The notes: a model not told the origin generated them from the letters alone. A DNA stretch of 64,000 nucleotides from Pedobacter aquatilis (GCF_030409415.1 NZ_JAUFPW010000012.1:618915-682914), one strand, 5' to 3'. Counted from the stretch's first letter, positions 19,007 through 26,843 are shown. Numbers and translations: made by a program.

Positions 19007-19017
19007 ATTTCAGCGTT

Positions 19018-19212
19018 ATGATCATTATCAACATTAAAGACGGCGAATCATTAGATAAAGCCCTAAAACGTTTCAAGAAGAAATTCGAAAAAACAGGAGT
19101 TTTAAGAGAACTACGTAGCCGTCAGGCATACGAGAAAAAATCTGTAGCTCGTCGTACTGAAATTAAACATGCTGTTTATATTCAAAACATGAATCAAGAT
19201 ACAACTATCTAG
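19018..19212 (+). CDS. rpsU: 30S ribosomal protein bS21
   Basis: bS21, 64 aa, a small basic protein at the platform of the 30S subunit near the 3' end of 16S rRNA. The chosen start gives MIIINIKDGESLDKALKRF, the expected beginning. An upstream in-frame ATG at 18979 lies inside the promoter -7 element, so it is rejected. The body has KRFKKKFEKTGVLRELR and a basic C-terminal helix. It is followed by a strong terminator, so it forms its own unit ahead of xer and hpf. Confidence 0.96.
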   Translation: MIIINIKDGESLDKALKRFKKKFEKTGVLRELRSRQAYEKKSVARRTEIKHAVYIQNMNQDTTI

Positions 19213-19235
19213 TTGTTAGCGATATAAGATTTATT

Positions 19236-19271
19236 ATGCCTTCAGGATATTTTCTGAAGGCATTTTTTTTT
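19236..19271 (+). terminator. Terminator after rpsU
   Basis: Stem ATGCCTTCAG with CTGAAGGCAT (10 bp) followed by nine T residues. Confidence 0.9.
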
Positions 19272-19349
19272 GTAAAAAAAATCCTTAATAATTTCTTAAT
19301 ATTAAAACAATTAGTAACTTCAAACTAGTGCAGAACTAACATCTACTTT

Positions 19350-20234
19350 ATGTTGCTGAACAGTTTTCTTATTTATTTACAACACGAAAAACGTTATTCG
19401 CAACATACCGTTACAGGATATAAAACAGATCTTGAAAGTTTTGAAAATTACATCAAAACAACTTATGAAATTGATGTTTTAGAAGTTAAGCCTACCCACA
19501 TACGTAGCTTCATGGTTTTTCTGATGGATAATAGTTCCTCAGCAACAACCATCAACCGTAAAATATCTGCTTTGCGTAGTTTTTATAAATTCTTGCTTCG
19601 CGAAGAAAAGATAACAAGAAACCCAATACAAATAATCAGGGCACCAAAAATGCCGAAGCGCTTGCCCGTTTTTATAGAAACTGAAAAGATAAATCAACTT
19701 TTAGATAAGGATGGGGTTTTTGATGAAAGCTTCGCCTCTGTAAGGGACAATTTAGTAATAGAATTGCTTTTCGGAGCTGGCATGCGTTTATCTGAATTAG
19801 TTCAATTAAAAGAAACTGATGTAGATTTTTACGCCGAAACCTTAAGAGTTTTAGGGAAAAGAAACAAAGAGCGAATTATACCAATAAATAAACAGCTTAT
19901 AAATCAATTAAATAAGTATTTGCAGTTAAAAAAGTTGCAAAACTTTAATAACATTTTGTTTAACTTAATCGTTACCAATACGGGCACTGCGGCTTATCCA
20001 AAATTAATATACCGTATTGTTAGTTCTTACTTAAAGCTGGTATCTACAAGTAATAAAAAAAGTCCGCATGTGTTGCGCCATAGTTATGCTACAAGTTTGC
20101 TTAACGCCGGAGCTGATTTGAATGCTATAAAGGAGCTTTTAGGCCATGCAAGTTTGGCTGCCACGCAGGTTTACACACACAACTCAATCGAAAGATTAAA
20201 AACAATTTATAAACAAGCCCATCCAAAGGCATAA
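19350..20234 (+). CDS. xerC: XerC/XerD-type tyrosine recombinase
   Basis: A 294-aa site-specific tyrosine recombinase of the Xer group, which resolves chromosome dimers at dif. The N-terminal SAM-like domain spans about 1-90 and the catalytic domain about 110-290. Visible active-site residues are Arg146 (GAGMRLSEL), His240 and Arg243 (PHVLRHS), His266 (LLGHAS) and nucleophile Tyr275 (TQVYTH). It sits between rpsU and hpf, a chromosomal core position that argues against an integrase of a mobile element. Sequence alone does not separate XerC from XerD, so the symbol is provisional. The hpf start codon is 14 bases past its stop, so the two are probably co-transcribed. Confidence 0.9.
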   Translation: MLLNSFLIYLQHEKRYSQHTVTGYKTDLESFENYIKTTYEIDVLEVKPTHIRSFMVFLMDNSSSATTINRKISALRSFYKFLLREEKITRNPIQIIRAPKMPKRLPVFIETEKINQLLDKDGVFDESFASVRDNLVIELLFGAGMRLSELVQLKETDVDFYAETLRVLGKRNKERIIPINKQLINQLNKYLQLKKLQNFNNILFNLIVTNTGTAAYPKLIYRIVSSYLKLVSTSNKKSPHVLRHSYATSLLNAGADLNAIKELLGHASLAATQVYTHNSIERLKTIYKQAHPKA

Positions 20235-20248
20235 AAAAAGGAGGAAAA

Positions 20249-20596
20249 ATGAAAATCGGAGTTCAATCAATCCACTTCAGTGCAGACAGTAAGTTGTTAG
20301 ATTTTATACAGAAAAAGGCCAATAAGCTCGATCAGTTTTTCGATCAGATTATTAGTGGTGAAGTGTATTTAAAATTAGAGAATGTAGAGGACGAAGCCAA
20401 TAAAATAAGCGAGATAAAGCTAATTGTGCCGGGTGGAACTTTATTCGCTAAAGAACAATGTAAATCATTTGAGGAAGCCACAGACTTGGCGATTGAATCG
20501 TTAAGAAAGCAAATAACTAAACATAAAGAGAAAACGAGGAAAAAAAATAGTGAGCTTAAAAATGTTTTAATAGAGGGCGAAATATCTGATTATTAA
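20249..20596 (+). CDS. hpf: Ribosome hibernation promoting factor (HPF/RaiA family)
   Basis: A 115-aa ribosome-associated inhibitor that binds the 30S A and P sites and silences ribosomes in slow growth. The N-terminus MKIGVQSIHFSADSKLLDF and helix FIQKKANKLDQFF match the short HPF family. There is no long C-terminal dimerisation domain, so it is the short type. A strong AAGGAGG at 20238-20244 lies four bases before the ATG; like that of rpsU, this is exceptional in this genome style. A perfect terminator hairpin follows. Confidence 0.92.
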   Translation: MKIGVQSIHFSADSKLLDFIQKKANKLDQFFDQIISGEVYLKLENVEDEANKISEIKLIVPGGTLFAKEQCKSFEEATDLAIESLRKQITKHKEKTRKKNSELKNVLIEGEISDY

Positions 20597-20625
20597 GCAA
20601 CTATTTTGCTGAAAAATATAATATG

Positions 20626-20659
20626 AAATGGCAGGCTTAAAAGCCTGCCATTTTTTTTT
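20626..20659 (+). terminator. Terminator after hpf
   Basis: Perfect 13-bp stem AAATGGCAGGCTT with AAGCCTGCCATTT around an AA loop, followed by a T run. Confidence 0.93.
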
Positions 20660-20667
20660 AAAATTTA

Positions 20668-20698
20668 TTTTGAAGTGAAATATAAGTGTGTATATTTG
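20668..20698 (+). promoter_or_regulatory. Promoter of the tRNA-tuf operon
   Basis: TTTTG at 20668-20672 and TATATTTG at 20691-20698 with an 18-base spacer, a full match to the Bacteroidota consensus. The inferred transcript start near 20705 is about 120 bases before the first tRNA. Confidence 0.75.
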
Positions 20699-20702
20699 CA
20701 TT

Positions 20703-20752
20703 CCATTTCGGAGAGGGGGTTACCCCAAAAAGAAATGGTTAGTTCTTTAAAA
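20703..20752 (+). promoter_or_regulatory. Structured leader with boxA-like motif ahead of the tRNA-tuf operon
   Basis: CCATTTC (20703-20709) can pair with GAAATGG (20732-20738), enclosing GGGG-TTA-CCCC (20717-20727). Immediately after comes AGTTCTTTAAAA (20741-20752), which matches 9 of 12 bases of the E. coli boxA antitermination element TGCTCTTTAACA. The arrangement suggests Nus-factor antitermination of a stable RNA operon; this is inference. Confidence 0.4.
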
Positions 20753-20825
20753 AGATAAAATTTTAAAAAATACGTTGGTGATGTGAAAAATGAAGATTTT
20801 TCGTATCATTGCAAAAAAATTAAAA

Positions 20826-20898
<73 letters not shown>

Positions 20899-20978
20899 CT
20901 TTTTTATTTTAGAATGAAGATTTTAGATTGACGATTGCAAGATCTACGTTTTTAATCGAAAGCTATAAATAAAAAGAT

Positions 20979-21061
20979 GGGGAGATTCCAGAGCGGCCAA
21001 ATGGGACAGACTGTAACTCTGTTATCGCAAGATTTCGAAGGTTCGAATCCTTCTCTCCCCA
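20979..21061 (+). tRNA. tRNA-Tyr (GUA)
   Basis: Acceptor GGGGAGA with TCTCCCC, anticodon stem ACAGA/TCTGT with loop CTGTAAC (anticodon GTA), and the long variable arm typical of class II tRNA-Tyr. T arm GGTTCGAATCC. CCA is not encoded. Confidence 0.97.
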
Positions 21062-21148
21062 CAATTTAATAATTGACTGAGATGATTTAAAAATGAGTGA
21101 ATGCAAACATTCTATCATTCAAAATTTAATCATTCTAACATTAAAAAA

Positions 21149-21221
21149 GCGGAAGTAGCTCAGTTGGTAGAGCGATAGCCTTCCAAGCTATAGGTCGCGA
21201 GTTCGAACCTCGTCTTCCGCT
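21149..21221 (+). tRNA. tRNA-Gly (UCC)
   Basis: Acceptor GCGGAAG with CTTCCGC, anticodon stem ATAGC/GCTAT with loop CTTCCAA (anticodon TCC), T arm with GTTCGAACC. CCA is not encoded. Confidence 0.97.
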
Positions 21222-21300
21222 CTTGGAAGTTCATTAGCAAATTGGTTCATTAGAATATAGATGAATTGATATTAATTGAACTAGTGAGCTTTTAAAATAA

Positions 21301-21372
<72 letters not shown>

Positions 21373-21494
21373 CAAGTAAATAGCTTTGTTAAATCTGTTA
21401 ATTAATACAGAAGAGGCAAGGTTTTTTGTGTTGCATTGCAAAAACAATAAATAAAATTAATAAAAAGTTAACCTACTAATTAGTTATAAATAAA

Positions 21495-22682
21495 ATGGCA
21501 AAAGAAAAATTTGACCGCAGTAAACCGCACTTAAACATCGGTACAATCGGTCACGTCGATCACGGTAAAACAACTTTAACAGCAGCTATTACAAAATGTT
21601 TAGCTGATGCAGGTTTATCTGAGGCACGTTCATTCGAATCTATTGACTCTGCTCCAGAGGAAAAAGAAAGAGGTATTACAATCAATACAGCTCACGTTGA
21701 GTATTCAACAGCTAACCGTCACTATGCACACGTTGACTGTCCAGGTCACGCGGATTATGTGAAGAACATGGTAACTGGTGCTGCTCAAATGGACGGTGCA
21801 ATTATCGTTGTTGCTGCTACTGATGGTCCAATGCCACAAACTAGAGAGCACATCTTATTGGCTCGTCAGGTAGGTGTACCTTCATTAGTTGTATTCATGA
21901 ACAAAGTGGATATGGTTGATGATCCTGAATTATTAGAATTAGTTGAAATGGAAGTTCGTGAATTATTATCATTCTATGAATTCCCAGGTGATGATATTCC
22001 AGTAATCCAAGGTTCTGCATTAGGTGGATTAAACGGTGATGCTAAATGGGTTGGTAAAATCATGGAATTAATGGAAGCTGTAGATAACTACATTCCAATC
22101 CCTCCACGTTTAACTGACTTACCTTTCTTAATGCCTGTTGAAGATGTATTCTCAATCACTGGTCGTGGTACTGTTGCTACAGGTCGTATTGAGCGTGGTG
22201 TAATCAACTCAGGTGATCCAGTTGAAATCTTAGGTATGGGTGCTGAGAACTTAAAATCTACAGTAACTGGTGTTGAGATGTTCCGTAAAATTTTAGATTA
22301 CGGTGAAGCTGGTGATAACGTAGGTTTATTATTACGTGGTATTGAGAAAACTGATATCCGTCGTGGTATGGTAATCTGTAAACCAGGTTCAGTAACTCCT
22401 CACACAGATTTCAAAGGTGAAATCTATGTATTATCAAAAGCAGAAGGTGGTCGTCACACTCCATTCTTCAACAAATATCGTCCTCAATTCTATTTCCGTA
22501 CTACAGACGTAACTGGTGAAATTTCATTAGCTGAAGGTACTGAGATGGTAATGCCAGGTGATAACGTTACAATCACAGTTAAATTAATCAACGCGATTGC
22601 AATGGAAAAAGGTCTACGTTTCGCTATCCGTGAAGGTGGTAGAACAGTAGGTGCTGGTCAGGTAACTGAAATCTTAGCTTAA
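21495..22682 (+). CDS. tuf: Elongation factor Tu
   Basis: EF-Tu, 395 aa, the GTPase that carries aminoacyl-tRNA to the ribosome. The GTPase motifs are GHVDHGKT (about 19-26), DCPGHADY and NKVD. Domains II and III are complete, with [10 protein letters not shown] and the end [10 protein letters not shown]. The Thr in [12 protein letters not shown] of switch I is present. It sits in the classic tRNA-Thr/Tyr/Gly/Thr-tuf-tRNA-Trp-secE operon, so a common transcript from the promoter at 20668 is likely. Codon use is strongly biased, as for a highly expressed gene. Confidence 0.99.
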   Translation: MAKEKFDRSKPHLNIGTIGHVDHGKTTLTAAITKCLADAGLSEARSFESIDSAPEEKERGITINTAHVEYSTANRHYAHVDCPGHADYVKNMVTGAAQMDGAIIVVAATDGPMPQTREHILLARQVGVPSLVVFMNKVDMVDDPELLELVEMEVRELLSFYEFPGDDIPVIQGSALGGLNGDAKWVGKIMELMEAVDNYIPIPPRLTDLPFLMPVEDVFSITGRGTVATGRIERGVINSGDPVEILGMGAENLKSTVTGVEMFRKILDYGEAGDNVGLLLRGIEKTDIRRGMVICKPGSVTPHTDFKGEIYVLSKAEGGRHTPFFNKYRPQFYFRTTDVTGEISLAEGTEMVMPGDNVTITVKLINAIAMEKGLRFAIREGGRTVGAGQVTEILA

Positions 22683-22702
22683 TTTTTAAGCTATCATAAT
22701 AC

Positions 22703-22733
22703 AAAAAGAGCTAGTTTATGCTAGCTCTTTTTT
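22703..22733 (+). terminator. Terminator-like hairpin after tuf
   Basis: Stem AAAGAGCTAG with CTAGCTCTTT (10 bp) and six-base loop, then a T run, just before tRNA-Trp. It may be a partial terminator that lowers expression of secE-nusG relative to tuf. Confidence 0.8.
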
Positions 22734-22739
22734 ATACAC

Positions 22740-22813
22740 ACGGGAATAGTTCAACGGTAGAATAGAGGTCTCCAAAACCTTTGATCAGGGTTCGAATCCT
22801 TGTTCCCGTGCCA
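22740..22813 (+). tRNA. tRNA-Trp (CCA), 3' CCA encoded
   Basis: Acceptor ACGGGAA with TTCCCGT, anticodon loop CTCCAAA (anticodon CCA), T arm GGTTCGAATCC, discriminator G at 22810 and an encoded CCA at 22811-22813. The other four tRNA genes in the window lack an encoded CCA. Confidence 0.96.
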
Positions 22814-22820
22814 AAAATAT

Positions 22821-22900
22821 AATGATTGAATTAGTGAATGTTTTAATGATTGAGTGTTTTAACATTCTCTCACTCACTAACTCAATCATTTAATCATTAA
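22821..22900. repeat. AT-rich palindromic spacer element
   Basis: AATGATTGAG (22845-22854) is complementary to CTCAATCATT (22881-22890), and GAATGTT (22836-22842) to AACATTC (22861-22867). The words AATGATTGA, AGTGA and GATTGAGTG are reiterated. Similar word-repeat palindromes occupy other spacers in the window. Confidence 0.6.
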
Positions 22901-22908
22901 AAAGAAAT

Positions 22909-23106
22909 ATGGCTAAAGTAGTTCAGTTTATAAAAGAATCGTACGATGAAATGACCCAAAAGGTAACTTGGCCTACATGGGGAGAACTTCAAAATTCGGC
23001 AGTTCTTGTTTTAGTAGCCTCTTTAATTATTGCATTAATTATTTTTGCAATGGATAAAGGTTCTGTTTTTGTGTTAGATACTTTTTACAAATCACTTTCT
23101 AATTAA
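22909..23106 (+). CDS. secE: Preprotein translocase subunit SecE
   Basis: SecE, 65 aa, single-span short form of the Sec translocon subunit that clamps SecY. The amphipathic helix FIKESYDEMTQKVTWPTWGE holds the conserved KVTWPTW motif, and one membrane helix follows (about residues 30-48). It lies six bases ahead of nusG, the universal arrangement. Confidence 0.96.
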   Translation: MAKVVQFIKESYDEMTQKVTWPTWGELQNSAVLVLVASLIIALIIFAMDKGSVFVLDTFYKSLSN

Positions 23107-23112
23107 TCTATA

Positions 23113-23652
23113 ATGAGCGAATTAAAGTGGTATGTTGTAAGAGCGGTAAGCGGTAAAGAGAAAAAAGTAAAACAGTACATTGATGCTGAGATTAGCCGTT
23201 TAGGATTTTCTCATTTGGTTCCACAGGTTTTAATCCCTATGGAAAAATATTACCAAATGAAAGATGGTAAGAAAATTGCCAAAGAGCGTAACTTTTATCC
23301 TGGCTATGTTTTAATCGAAGCAACTTTAGATGGAGAGTTAGAACATATCATTAAAGGCATTAATAGCGTTATTGGTTTCTTAGGTGATAAAGCTGGTAAT
23401 CCAATTCCAATGCGCCAGGCAGAAGTTAACCGTATTTTAGGTGTGGTTGATGAAATGAGCGAACAAGGTGAGACTATGAATGTTCCTTATTATGTTGGTG
23501 AGAACATCAAAGTTATGGATGGTCCTTTCAACGGTTTCTCTGGTGTTATCGAAGAAGTTAACGAAGAGAAGAAAAAATTAAAAGTTATGGTTAAGATTTT
23601 CGGTCGTAAAACGCCGCTTGAACTTAACTATATGCAAGTAGAAAAAGAGTAA
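23113..23652 (+). CDS. nusG: Transcription termination/antitermination factor NusG
   Basis: NusG, 179 aa. The NGN domain begins WYVVRAVSGKEKKVKQYI and includes FYPGYVLIEA, which contacts RNA polymerase. The C-terminal KOW domain has VMDGPFNGFSGVIEEV and links to Rho or ribosomal S10. Length and order are normal, with no extra inserted domain as seen in specialised paralogues. A terminator follows, after which rplK would be expected but an unrelated gene intervenes. Confidence 0.98.
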   Translation: MSELKWYVVRAVSGKEKKVKQYIDAEISRLGFSHLVPQVLIPMEKYYQMKDGKKIAKERNFYPGYVLIEATLDGELEHIIKGINSVIGFLGDKAGNPIPMRQAEVNRILGVVDEMSEQGETMNVPYYVGENIKVMDGPFNGFSGVIEEVNEEKKKLKVMVKIFGRKTPLELNYMQVEKE

Positions 23653-23700
23653 TCGAATTTACGATTGTAGATTTACGAATTACGATTTTTAGAATATTTA

Positions 23701-23732
23701 AAAGCTTTCCTCAAAAGGGAAAGCTTTTTTTT
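23701..23732 (+). terminator. Terminator after nusG
   Basis: Stem AAAGCTTTCC with GGAAAGCTTT (10 bp) and a seven-base loop, then a T run. Confidence 0.88.
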
Positions 23733-23956
23733 ATATCTTAATTTTATATCTTAATAATTCCTAAAAGCTATATTCGTATACCTTTAACAATAAAAAATAG
23801 GCGTAAAAAGATCAATTATAGTTGATCTTCTAAACGCACACGCGACACGCGTGCGGCAGCAAGGGGAACGTTTAGTGATTCAAAACCTAATGAATAGGCA
23901 CAGGAAAACTACATCAGCAAACTTGGAACATGGTACATATTGTAATTAAGAAAAAA
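23733..23956. other. Atypical spacer between nusG and the inserted gene
   Basis: The stretch has an 8-bp perfect hairpin (AAGATCAA with TTGATCTT, 23808-23829). It is followed by a patch much richer in GC than its surroundings (about 23834-23872, CGCACACGCGACACGCGTGC and onward). No gene, tRNA or known element was recognised; the composition suggests foreign or remnant DNA. Confidence 0.5.
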
Positions 23957-24457
23957 ATGAAAATAATATTTTTTGGAATGTGTTTTATTCTGACTTCTGT
24001 GAGTATATCTTTTTCTCAAATATCCATCGAAAATAATTCAAAAAAAATTCAGGATGTGAGAATTTTAGCTCTAAAAAAACTAAGTAAATATATTAAGAAT
24101 GATATACTATTTAGTAAACAGAAAAATACTGCATTTCTGCTCACTTTAGGTCTTTCCATTGATTCCGGTGGGAATATTGATGATGTTTTGTTTTCGGCTA
24201 CTGAACCGAAAGTAGTAATTAAAAGTGTTCAGTTAACTAAAGATTTTAAGGAAATACCTTTTAAAAAATTTGATTATAAAAATCAAATATTGATTCTCCC
24301 AATACTTTTTATACGTCCAGAAGATGATAAGATTTCTAATTTGAAAGAATTTTTAAATAATTTTTCTTCATTATGGCCTGTAATTGAACCAAATAATACC
24401 CGGAAGATTCTATTACTGGAACCTTTAATCAATAATTTTTTTGATCCTATCGATTAG
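23957..24457 (+). CDS. Secreted protein of unknown function between nusG and rplK
   Basis: A 166-aa protein from the chosen ATG at 23957, with a clear signal peptide (MKIIFFGMCFILTSVSISFS, then Q). An in-frame ATG at 23930 adds nine residues. The mature part is rich in Ile, Lys, Leu and Asn, with no recognisable motif, cysteine pair or repeats; it includes LGLSIDSGGNIDDVLFSA and ILILPILFIRPEDDK. It interrupts the nusG-rplK junction that is otherwise contiguous in most bacteria. Base composition is more AT-rich than the neighbouring genes. It appears to be an orphan acquired gene; function unknown. Confidence 0.6.
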   Translation: MKIIFFGMCFILTSVSISFSQISIENNSKKIQDVRILALKKLSKYIKNDILFSKQKNTAFLLTLGLSIDSGGNIDDVLFSATEPKVVIKSVQLTKDFKEIPFKKFDYKNQILILPILFIRPEDDKISNLKEFLNNFSSLWPVIEPNNTRKILLLEPLINNFFDPID

Positions 24458-24530
24458 ATGTTCTTGTTTATTGCCCATTAGAAGCCAAACTATAACTTCC
24501 GGATTTTAAAAATATATTTTTGCTAATGTG

Positions 24531-24572
24531 TTGTAGGACTGCAAGATTATTCATATCTTTGCAGTCCTTTTG
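24531..24572 (+). promoter_or_regulatory. rplK operon promoter enclosed in a perfect inverted repeat
   Basis: TTG at 24531, a 20-base spacer and TATCTTTG at 24554-24561 form a consensus promoter. The 10-bp repeat AGGACTGCAA (24535-24544) is perfectly complementary to TTGCAGTCCT (24559-24568), so the promoter lies within a palindrome, which is followed by TTTT. It could be an operator, or a terminator for the upstream gene that shares DNA with the promoter. Confidence 0.65.
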
Positions 24573-24655
24573 GTTTTATAGGAATTGAAAGGGAAAATAA
24601 ATGTTACATGCTTCCAATATTTAACATTGAGTTTTAAATAAACAAAAAACACAAA

Positions 24656-25099
24656 ATGGCAAAAGAAGTCAGTGCAATGATCAAATTACAGATCAAAGGC
24701 GGAGCGGCAAATCCATCGCCACCAGTAGGACCTGCATTAGGTGCTAAAGGTGTTAACATTATGGAGTTTTGCAAACAGTACAACGCTCGTACCCAAGATA
24801 AAGCAGGTAAAGTATTGCCAGTTGTAATTACTGTTTATGCTGATAAGTCATTCGATTTCATCATCAAAACCCCTCCGGTAGCTATCCAATTAAAAGATGC
24901 TACTAAATTACAGAGTGGTTCTGCTGAGCCTAACCGTAAAAAAGTTGGGTCGGTGACCTGGGACCAGATTAAAGTTATTGCTGAGGATAAAATGCCTGAT
25001 TTAAATGCATTTACAATCGAATCTGCAATGAGTATGGTTGCTGGAACAGCACGCAGTATGGGAATCACCGTTTCTGGTGACGCACCCTGGAACAATTAA
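24656..25099 (+). CDS. rplK: 50S ribosomal protein uL11
   Basis: uL11, 147 aa, of the GTPase-associated centre. The N-terminal domain has [20 protein letters not shown] with the proline switch, and the C-terminal domain, which binds 23S rRNA, ends [17 protein letters not shown]. Length is normal. It is the first gene of the rplKAJL-rpoBC cluster, with a long leader (about 90 bases) after the promoter at 24531. Confidence 0.98.
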   Translation: MAKEVSAMIKLQIKGGAANPSPPVGPALGAKGVNIMEFCKQYNARTQDKAGKVLPVVITVYADKSFDFIIKTPPVAIQLKDATKLQSGSAEPNRKKVGSVTWDQIKVIAEDKMPDLNAFTIESAMSMVAGTARSMGITVSGDAPWNN

Positions 25100-25118
25100 T
25101 TAAAAAAAGTTTACAACA

Positions 25119-25817
25119 GTGGCGAAATTAACTAAAAATCAAAAAAAGGCACATGCTAAAATAGAAGCTGGTAAAGCTTATACTTTGAAGGATGCTGCTG
25201 CTTTGGTAAAAGAAATCACTACAACTAAATTTGATGCATCAGTAGATATTGATGTTTCTTTAGGTGTAGACCCGCGTAAAGCCAATCAAATGGTACGTGG
25301 TATTGCTACTTTACCACACGGAACAGGTAAAACTGTACGTGTTTTAGCTTTAGTAACTCCTGATAAGGAAGAAGAAGCGAAAGCAGCTGGCGCAGACTTC
25401 GTTGGTTTAGACGAGTATGTTGCTAAAATTGAAGGTGGTTGGACCGATGTAGACATTATTATCACAACACCGGCTTGTATGGCTAAGGTAGGTAAGTTAG
25501 GACGTGTTTTAGGACCGCGTAACTTAATGCCAAATCCAAAATCTGGTACAGTAACTAACGAAGTTGGTAAAGCTGTAACTGAGGTTAAAGCAGGTAAGAT
25601 TGATTTTAAAGTTGACAAAACGGGTATCATACACGCCTCAATAGGAAAAGTATCATTCCCAGCAGATAAAATTTATGAAAATGCATTGGAGATTATCTCT
25701 GTTATTTCTAAATTAAAACCATCTGCTGCAAAAGGAACTTATTTTAAAAGCATTCACGTGTCTTCTACAATGAGTCCTGGGATTGCAATTGAAACTAAAT
25801 CAGTAGCGGGGATCTAA
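25119..25817 (+). CDS. rplA: 50S ribosomal protein uL1
   Basis: uL1, 232 aa, of the mobile stalk at the ribosomal E site and in many bacteria a translational repressor of its own operon. The start is a GTG at 25119, 19 bases after the rplK stop. Expected motifs include [43 protein letters not shown] and the closing [11 protein letters not shown]. Two bases separate it from rplJ. Confidence 0.98.
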   Translation: MAKLTKNQKKAHAKIEAGKAYTLKDAAALVKEITTTKFDASVDIDVSLGVDPRKANQMVRGIATLPHGTGKTVRVLALVTPDKEEEAKAAGADFVGLDEYVAKIEGGWTDVDIIITTPACMAKVGKLGRVLGPRNLMPNPKSGTVTNEVGKAVTEVKAGKIDFKVDKTGIIHASIGKVSFPADKIYENALEIISVISKLKPSAAKGTYFKSIHVSSTMSPGIAIETKSVAGI

Positions 25818-25819
25818 TC

Positions 25820-26341
25820 ATGAACAGAGAAGAAAAAAACGAAGTAGTTTTAGAACTACAAGGACAAATGCAAGAGTTTGGCAATTTTTATATTGCTGAT
25901 ACTTCTAGCCTTTCTGTTGAGCAGATCAATAACATCCGCCGCAAATGTTTTGAAGGTGATATCGTAATGAAGGTTGCTAAAAACTCTTTAATTCGCAAAG
26001 CGATTGAAGGTTTAGACGGCGATGCTTCTGAGATATACGAAGCCCTTAAAGGTTCATCATCATTATTATTCTCAAAAACAGCTAATGCTCCGGCTAAGTT
26101 GATTAAAACTTTGAGAAAAACATCTGATAAGCCTGTACTTAAAGCGGCATACATAGATTCATCAGTTTACGTTGGCGATGACCAATTGAATAACCTAGTA
26201 AGCTTAAAATCAAGAGAAGAGCTTATTGGCGATATCATTGGATTATTACAATCACCAGCTAAAAATGTTGTTTCTGCGCTTAAATCAAGTGGAGGCAAAA
26301 TTGCAGGAATTGTTAAAACTCTTCAAGAAAGAGAAGGTTAA
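25820..26341 (+). CDS. rplJ: 50S ribosomal protein uL10
   Basis: uL10, 173 aa, the base of the L7/L12 stalk. The globular RNA-binding domain has YIADTSSLSVEQINNIRRK and AKNSLIRKAI, followed by LKGSSSLLFS. The C-terminal helix that carries the L7/L12 dimers covers about residues 135-170. The start is two bases after rplA, suggesting coupled translation. Confidence 0.97.
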   Translation: MNREEKNEVVLELQGQMQEFGNFYIADTSSLSVEQINNIRRKCFEGDIVMKVAKNSLIRKAIEGLDGDASEIYEALKGSSSLLFSKTANAPAKLIKTLRKTSDKPVLKAAYIDSSVYVGDDQLNNLVSLKSREELIGDIIGLLQSPAKNVVSALKSSGGKIAGIVKTLQEREG

Positions 26342-26404
26342 CGAACACCTTAAGTTCGCAATTAAATAAAATTATTTTACGTAAATTTTTAAAATCTTAA
26401 TAAA

Positions 26405-26782
26405 ATGGCAGATTTAAAATCGTTTGCTGAGCAATTAGTAAACTTAACAGTTAAAGAAGTTAACGAATTAGCTCAAATCTTAAAAGACGAGTATGGTATT
26501 GAGCCTGCAGCTGCTGCTGTAGTTGCTGGTCCTGCTGCTGGTGGTGATGCACCTGCTGCTGCTGCAGAAAAAACATCTTTTGATGTTATCTTAAAAGAAG
26601 CTGGTGGTCAGAAATTAGCAGTTGTAAAACTTGTTAAAGACTTAACTGGTTTAGGTTTGAAAGAAGCTAAAGACTTAGTTGATGGTGCACCAAAAGAATT
26701 AAAAGCTGGTGTTGCTAAAGACGAAGCAGAAGCTCTTAAAAAACAATTAGAAGAGGCTGGAGCAGTAGTTGAAATTAAGTAA
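26405..26782 (+). CDS. rplL: 50S ribosomal protein bL12
   Basis: bL12 (L7/L12), 125 aa, the factor-recruiting stalk protein. The N-terminal dimerisation helix ([16 protein letters not shown]), an alanine-rich hinge (about 33-53) and the globular C-terminal domain with [19 protein letters not shown] and [16 protein letters not shown] are all present. A hairpin separates it from rpoB. Confidence 0.98.
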   Translation: MADLKSFAEQLVNLTVKEVNELAQILKDEYGIEPAAAAVVAGPAAGGDAPAAAAEKTSFDVILKEAGGQKLAVVKLVKDLTGLGLKEAKDLVDGAPKELKAGVAKDEAEALKKQLEEAGAVVEIK

Positions 26783-26813
26783 TCACTTAATTTAGCTAAG
26801 CTAAAAATGTATT

Positions 26814-26843
26814 AGACACCGACTGAAAATGTTGGTGTCTTTA
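26814..26843 (+). terminator. Hairpin between rplL and rpoB, probable attenuator
   Basis: AGACACCGAC pairs with GTTGGTGTCT (10 bp with one G-U) and is followed by only a short T stretch. Position matches the partial terminator/processing site known between rplL and rpoB in E. coli, which lowers polymerase expression relative to ribosomal proteins. Confidence 0.55.

Noticed and set aside
19350..20234. Tyrosine recombinase as the integrase of a mobile element
   Set aside because: It lies between rpsU and hpf with no attachment repeats or cargo, as expected for a housekeeping Xer protein.
22845..22900. CRISPR-like repeat
   Set aside because: The words repeat and are palindromic but there is no regular repeat-spacer period and no cas gene.
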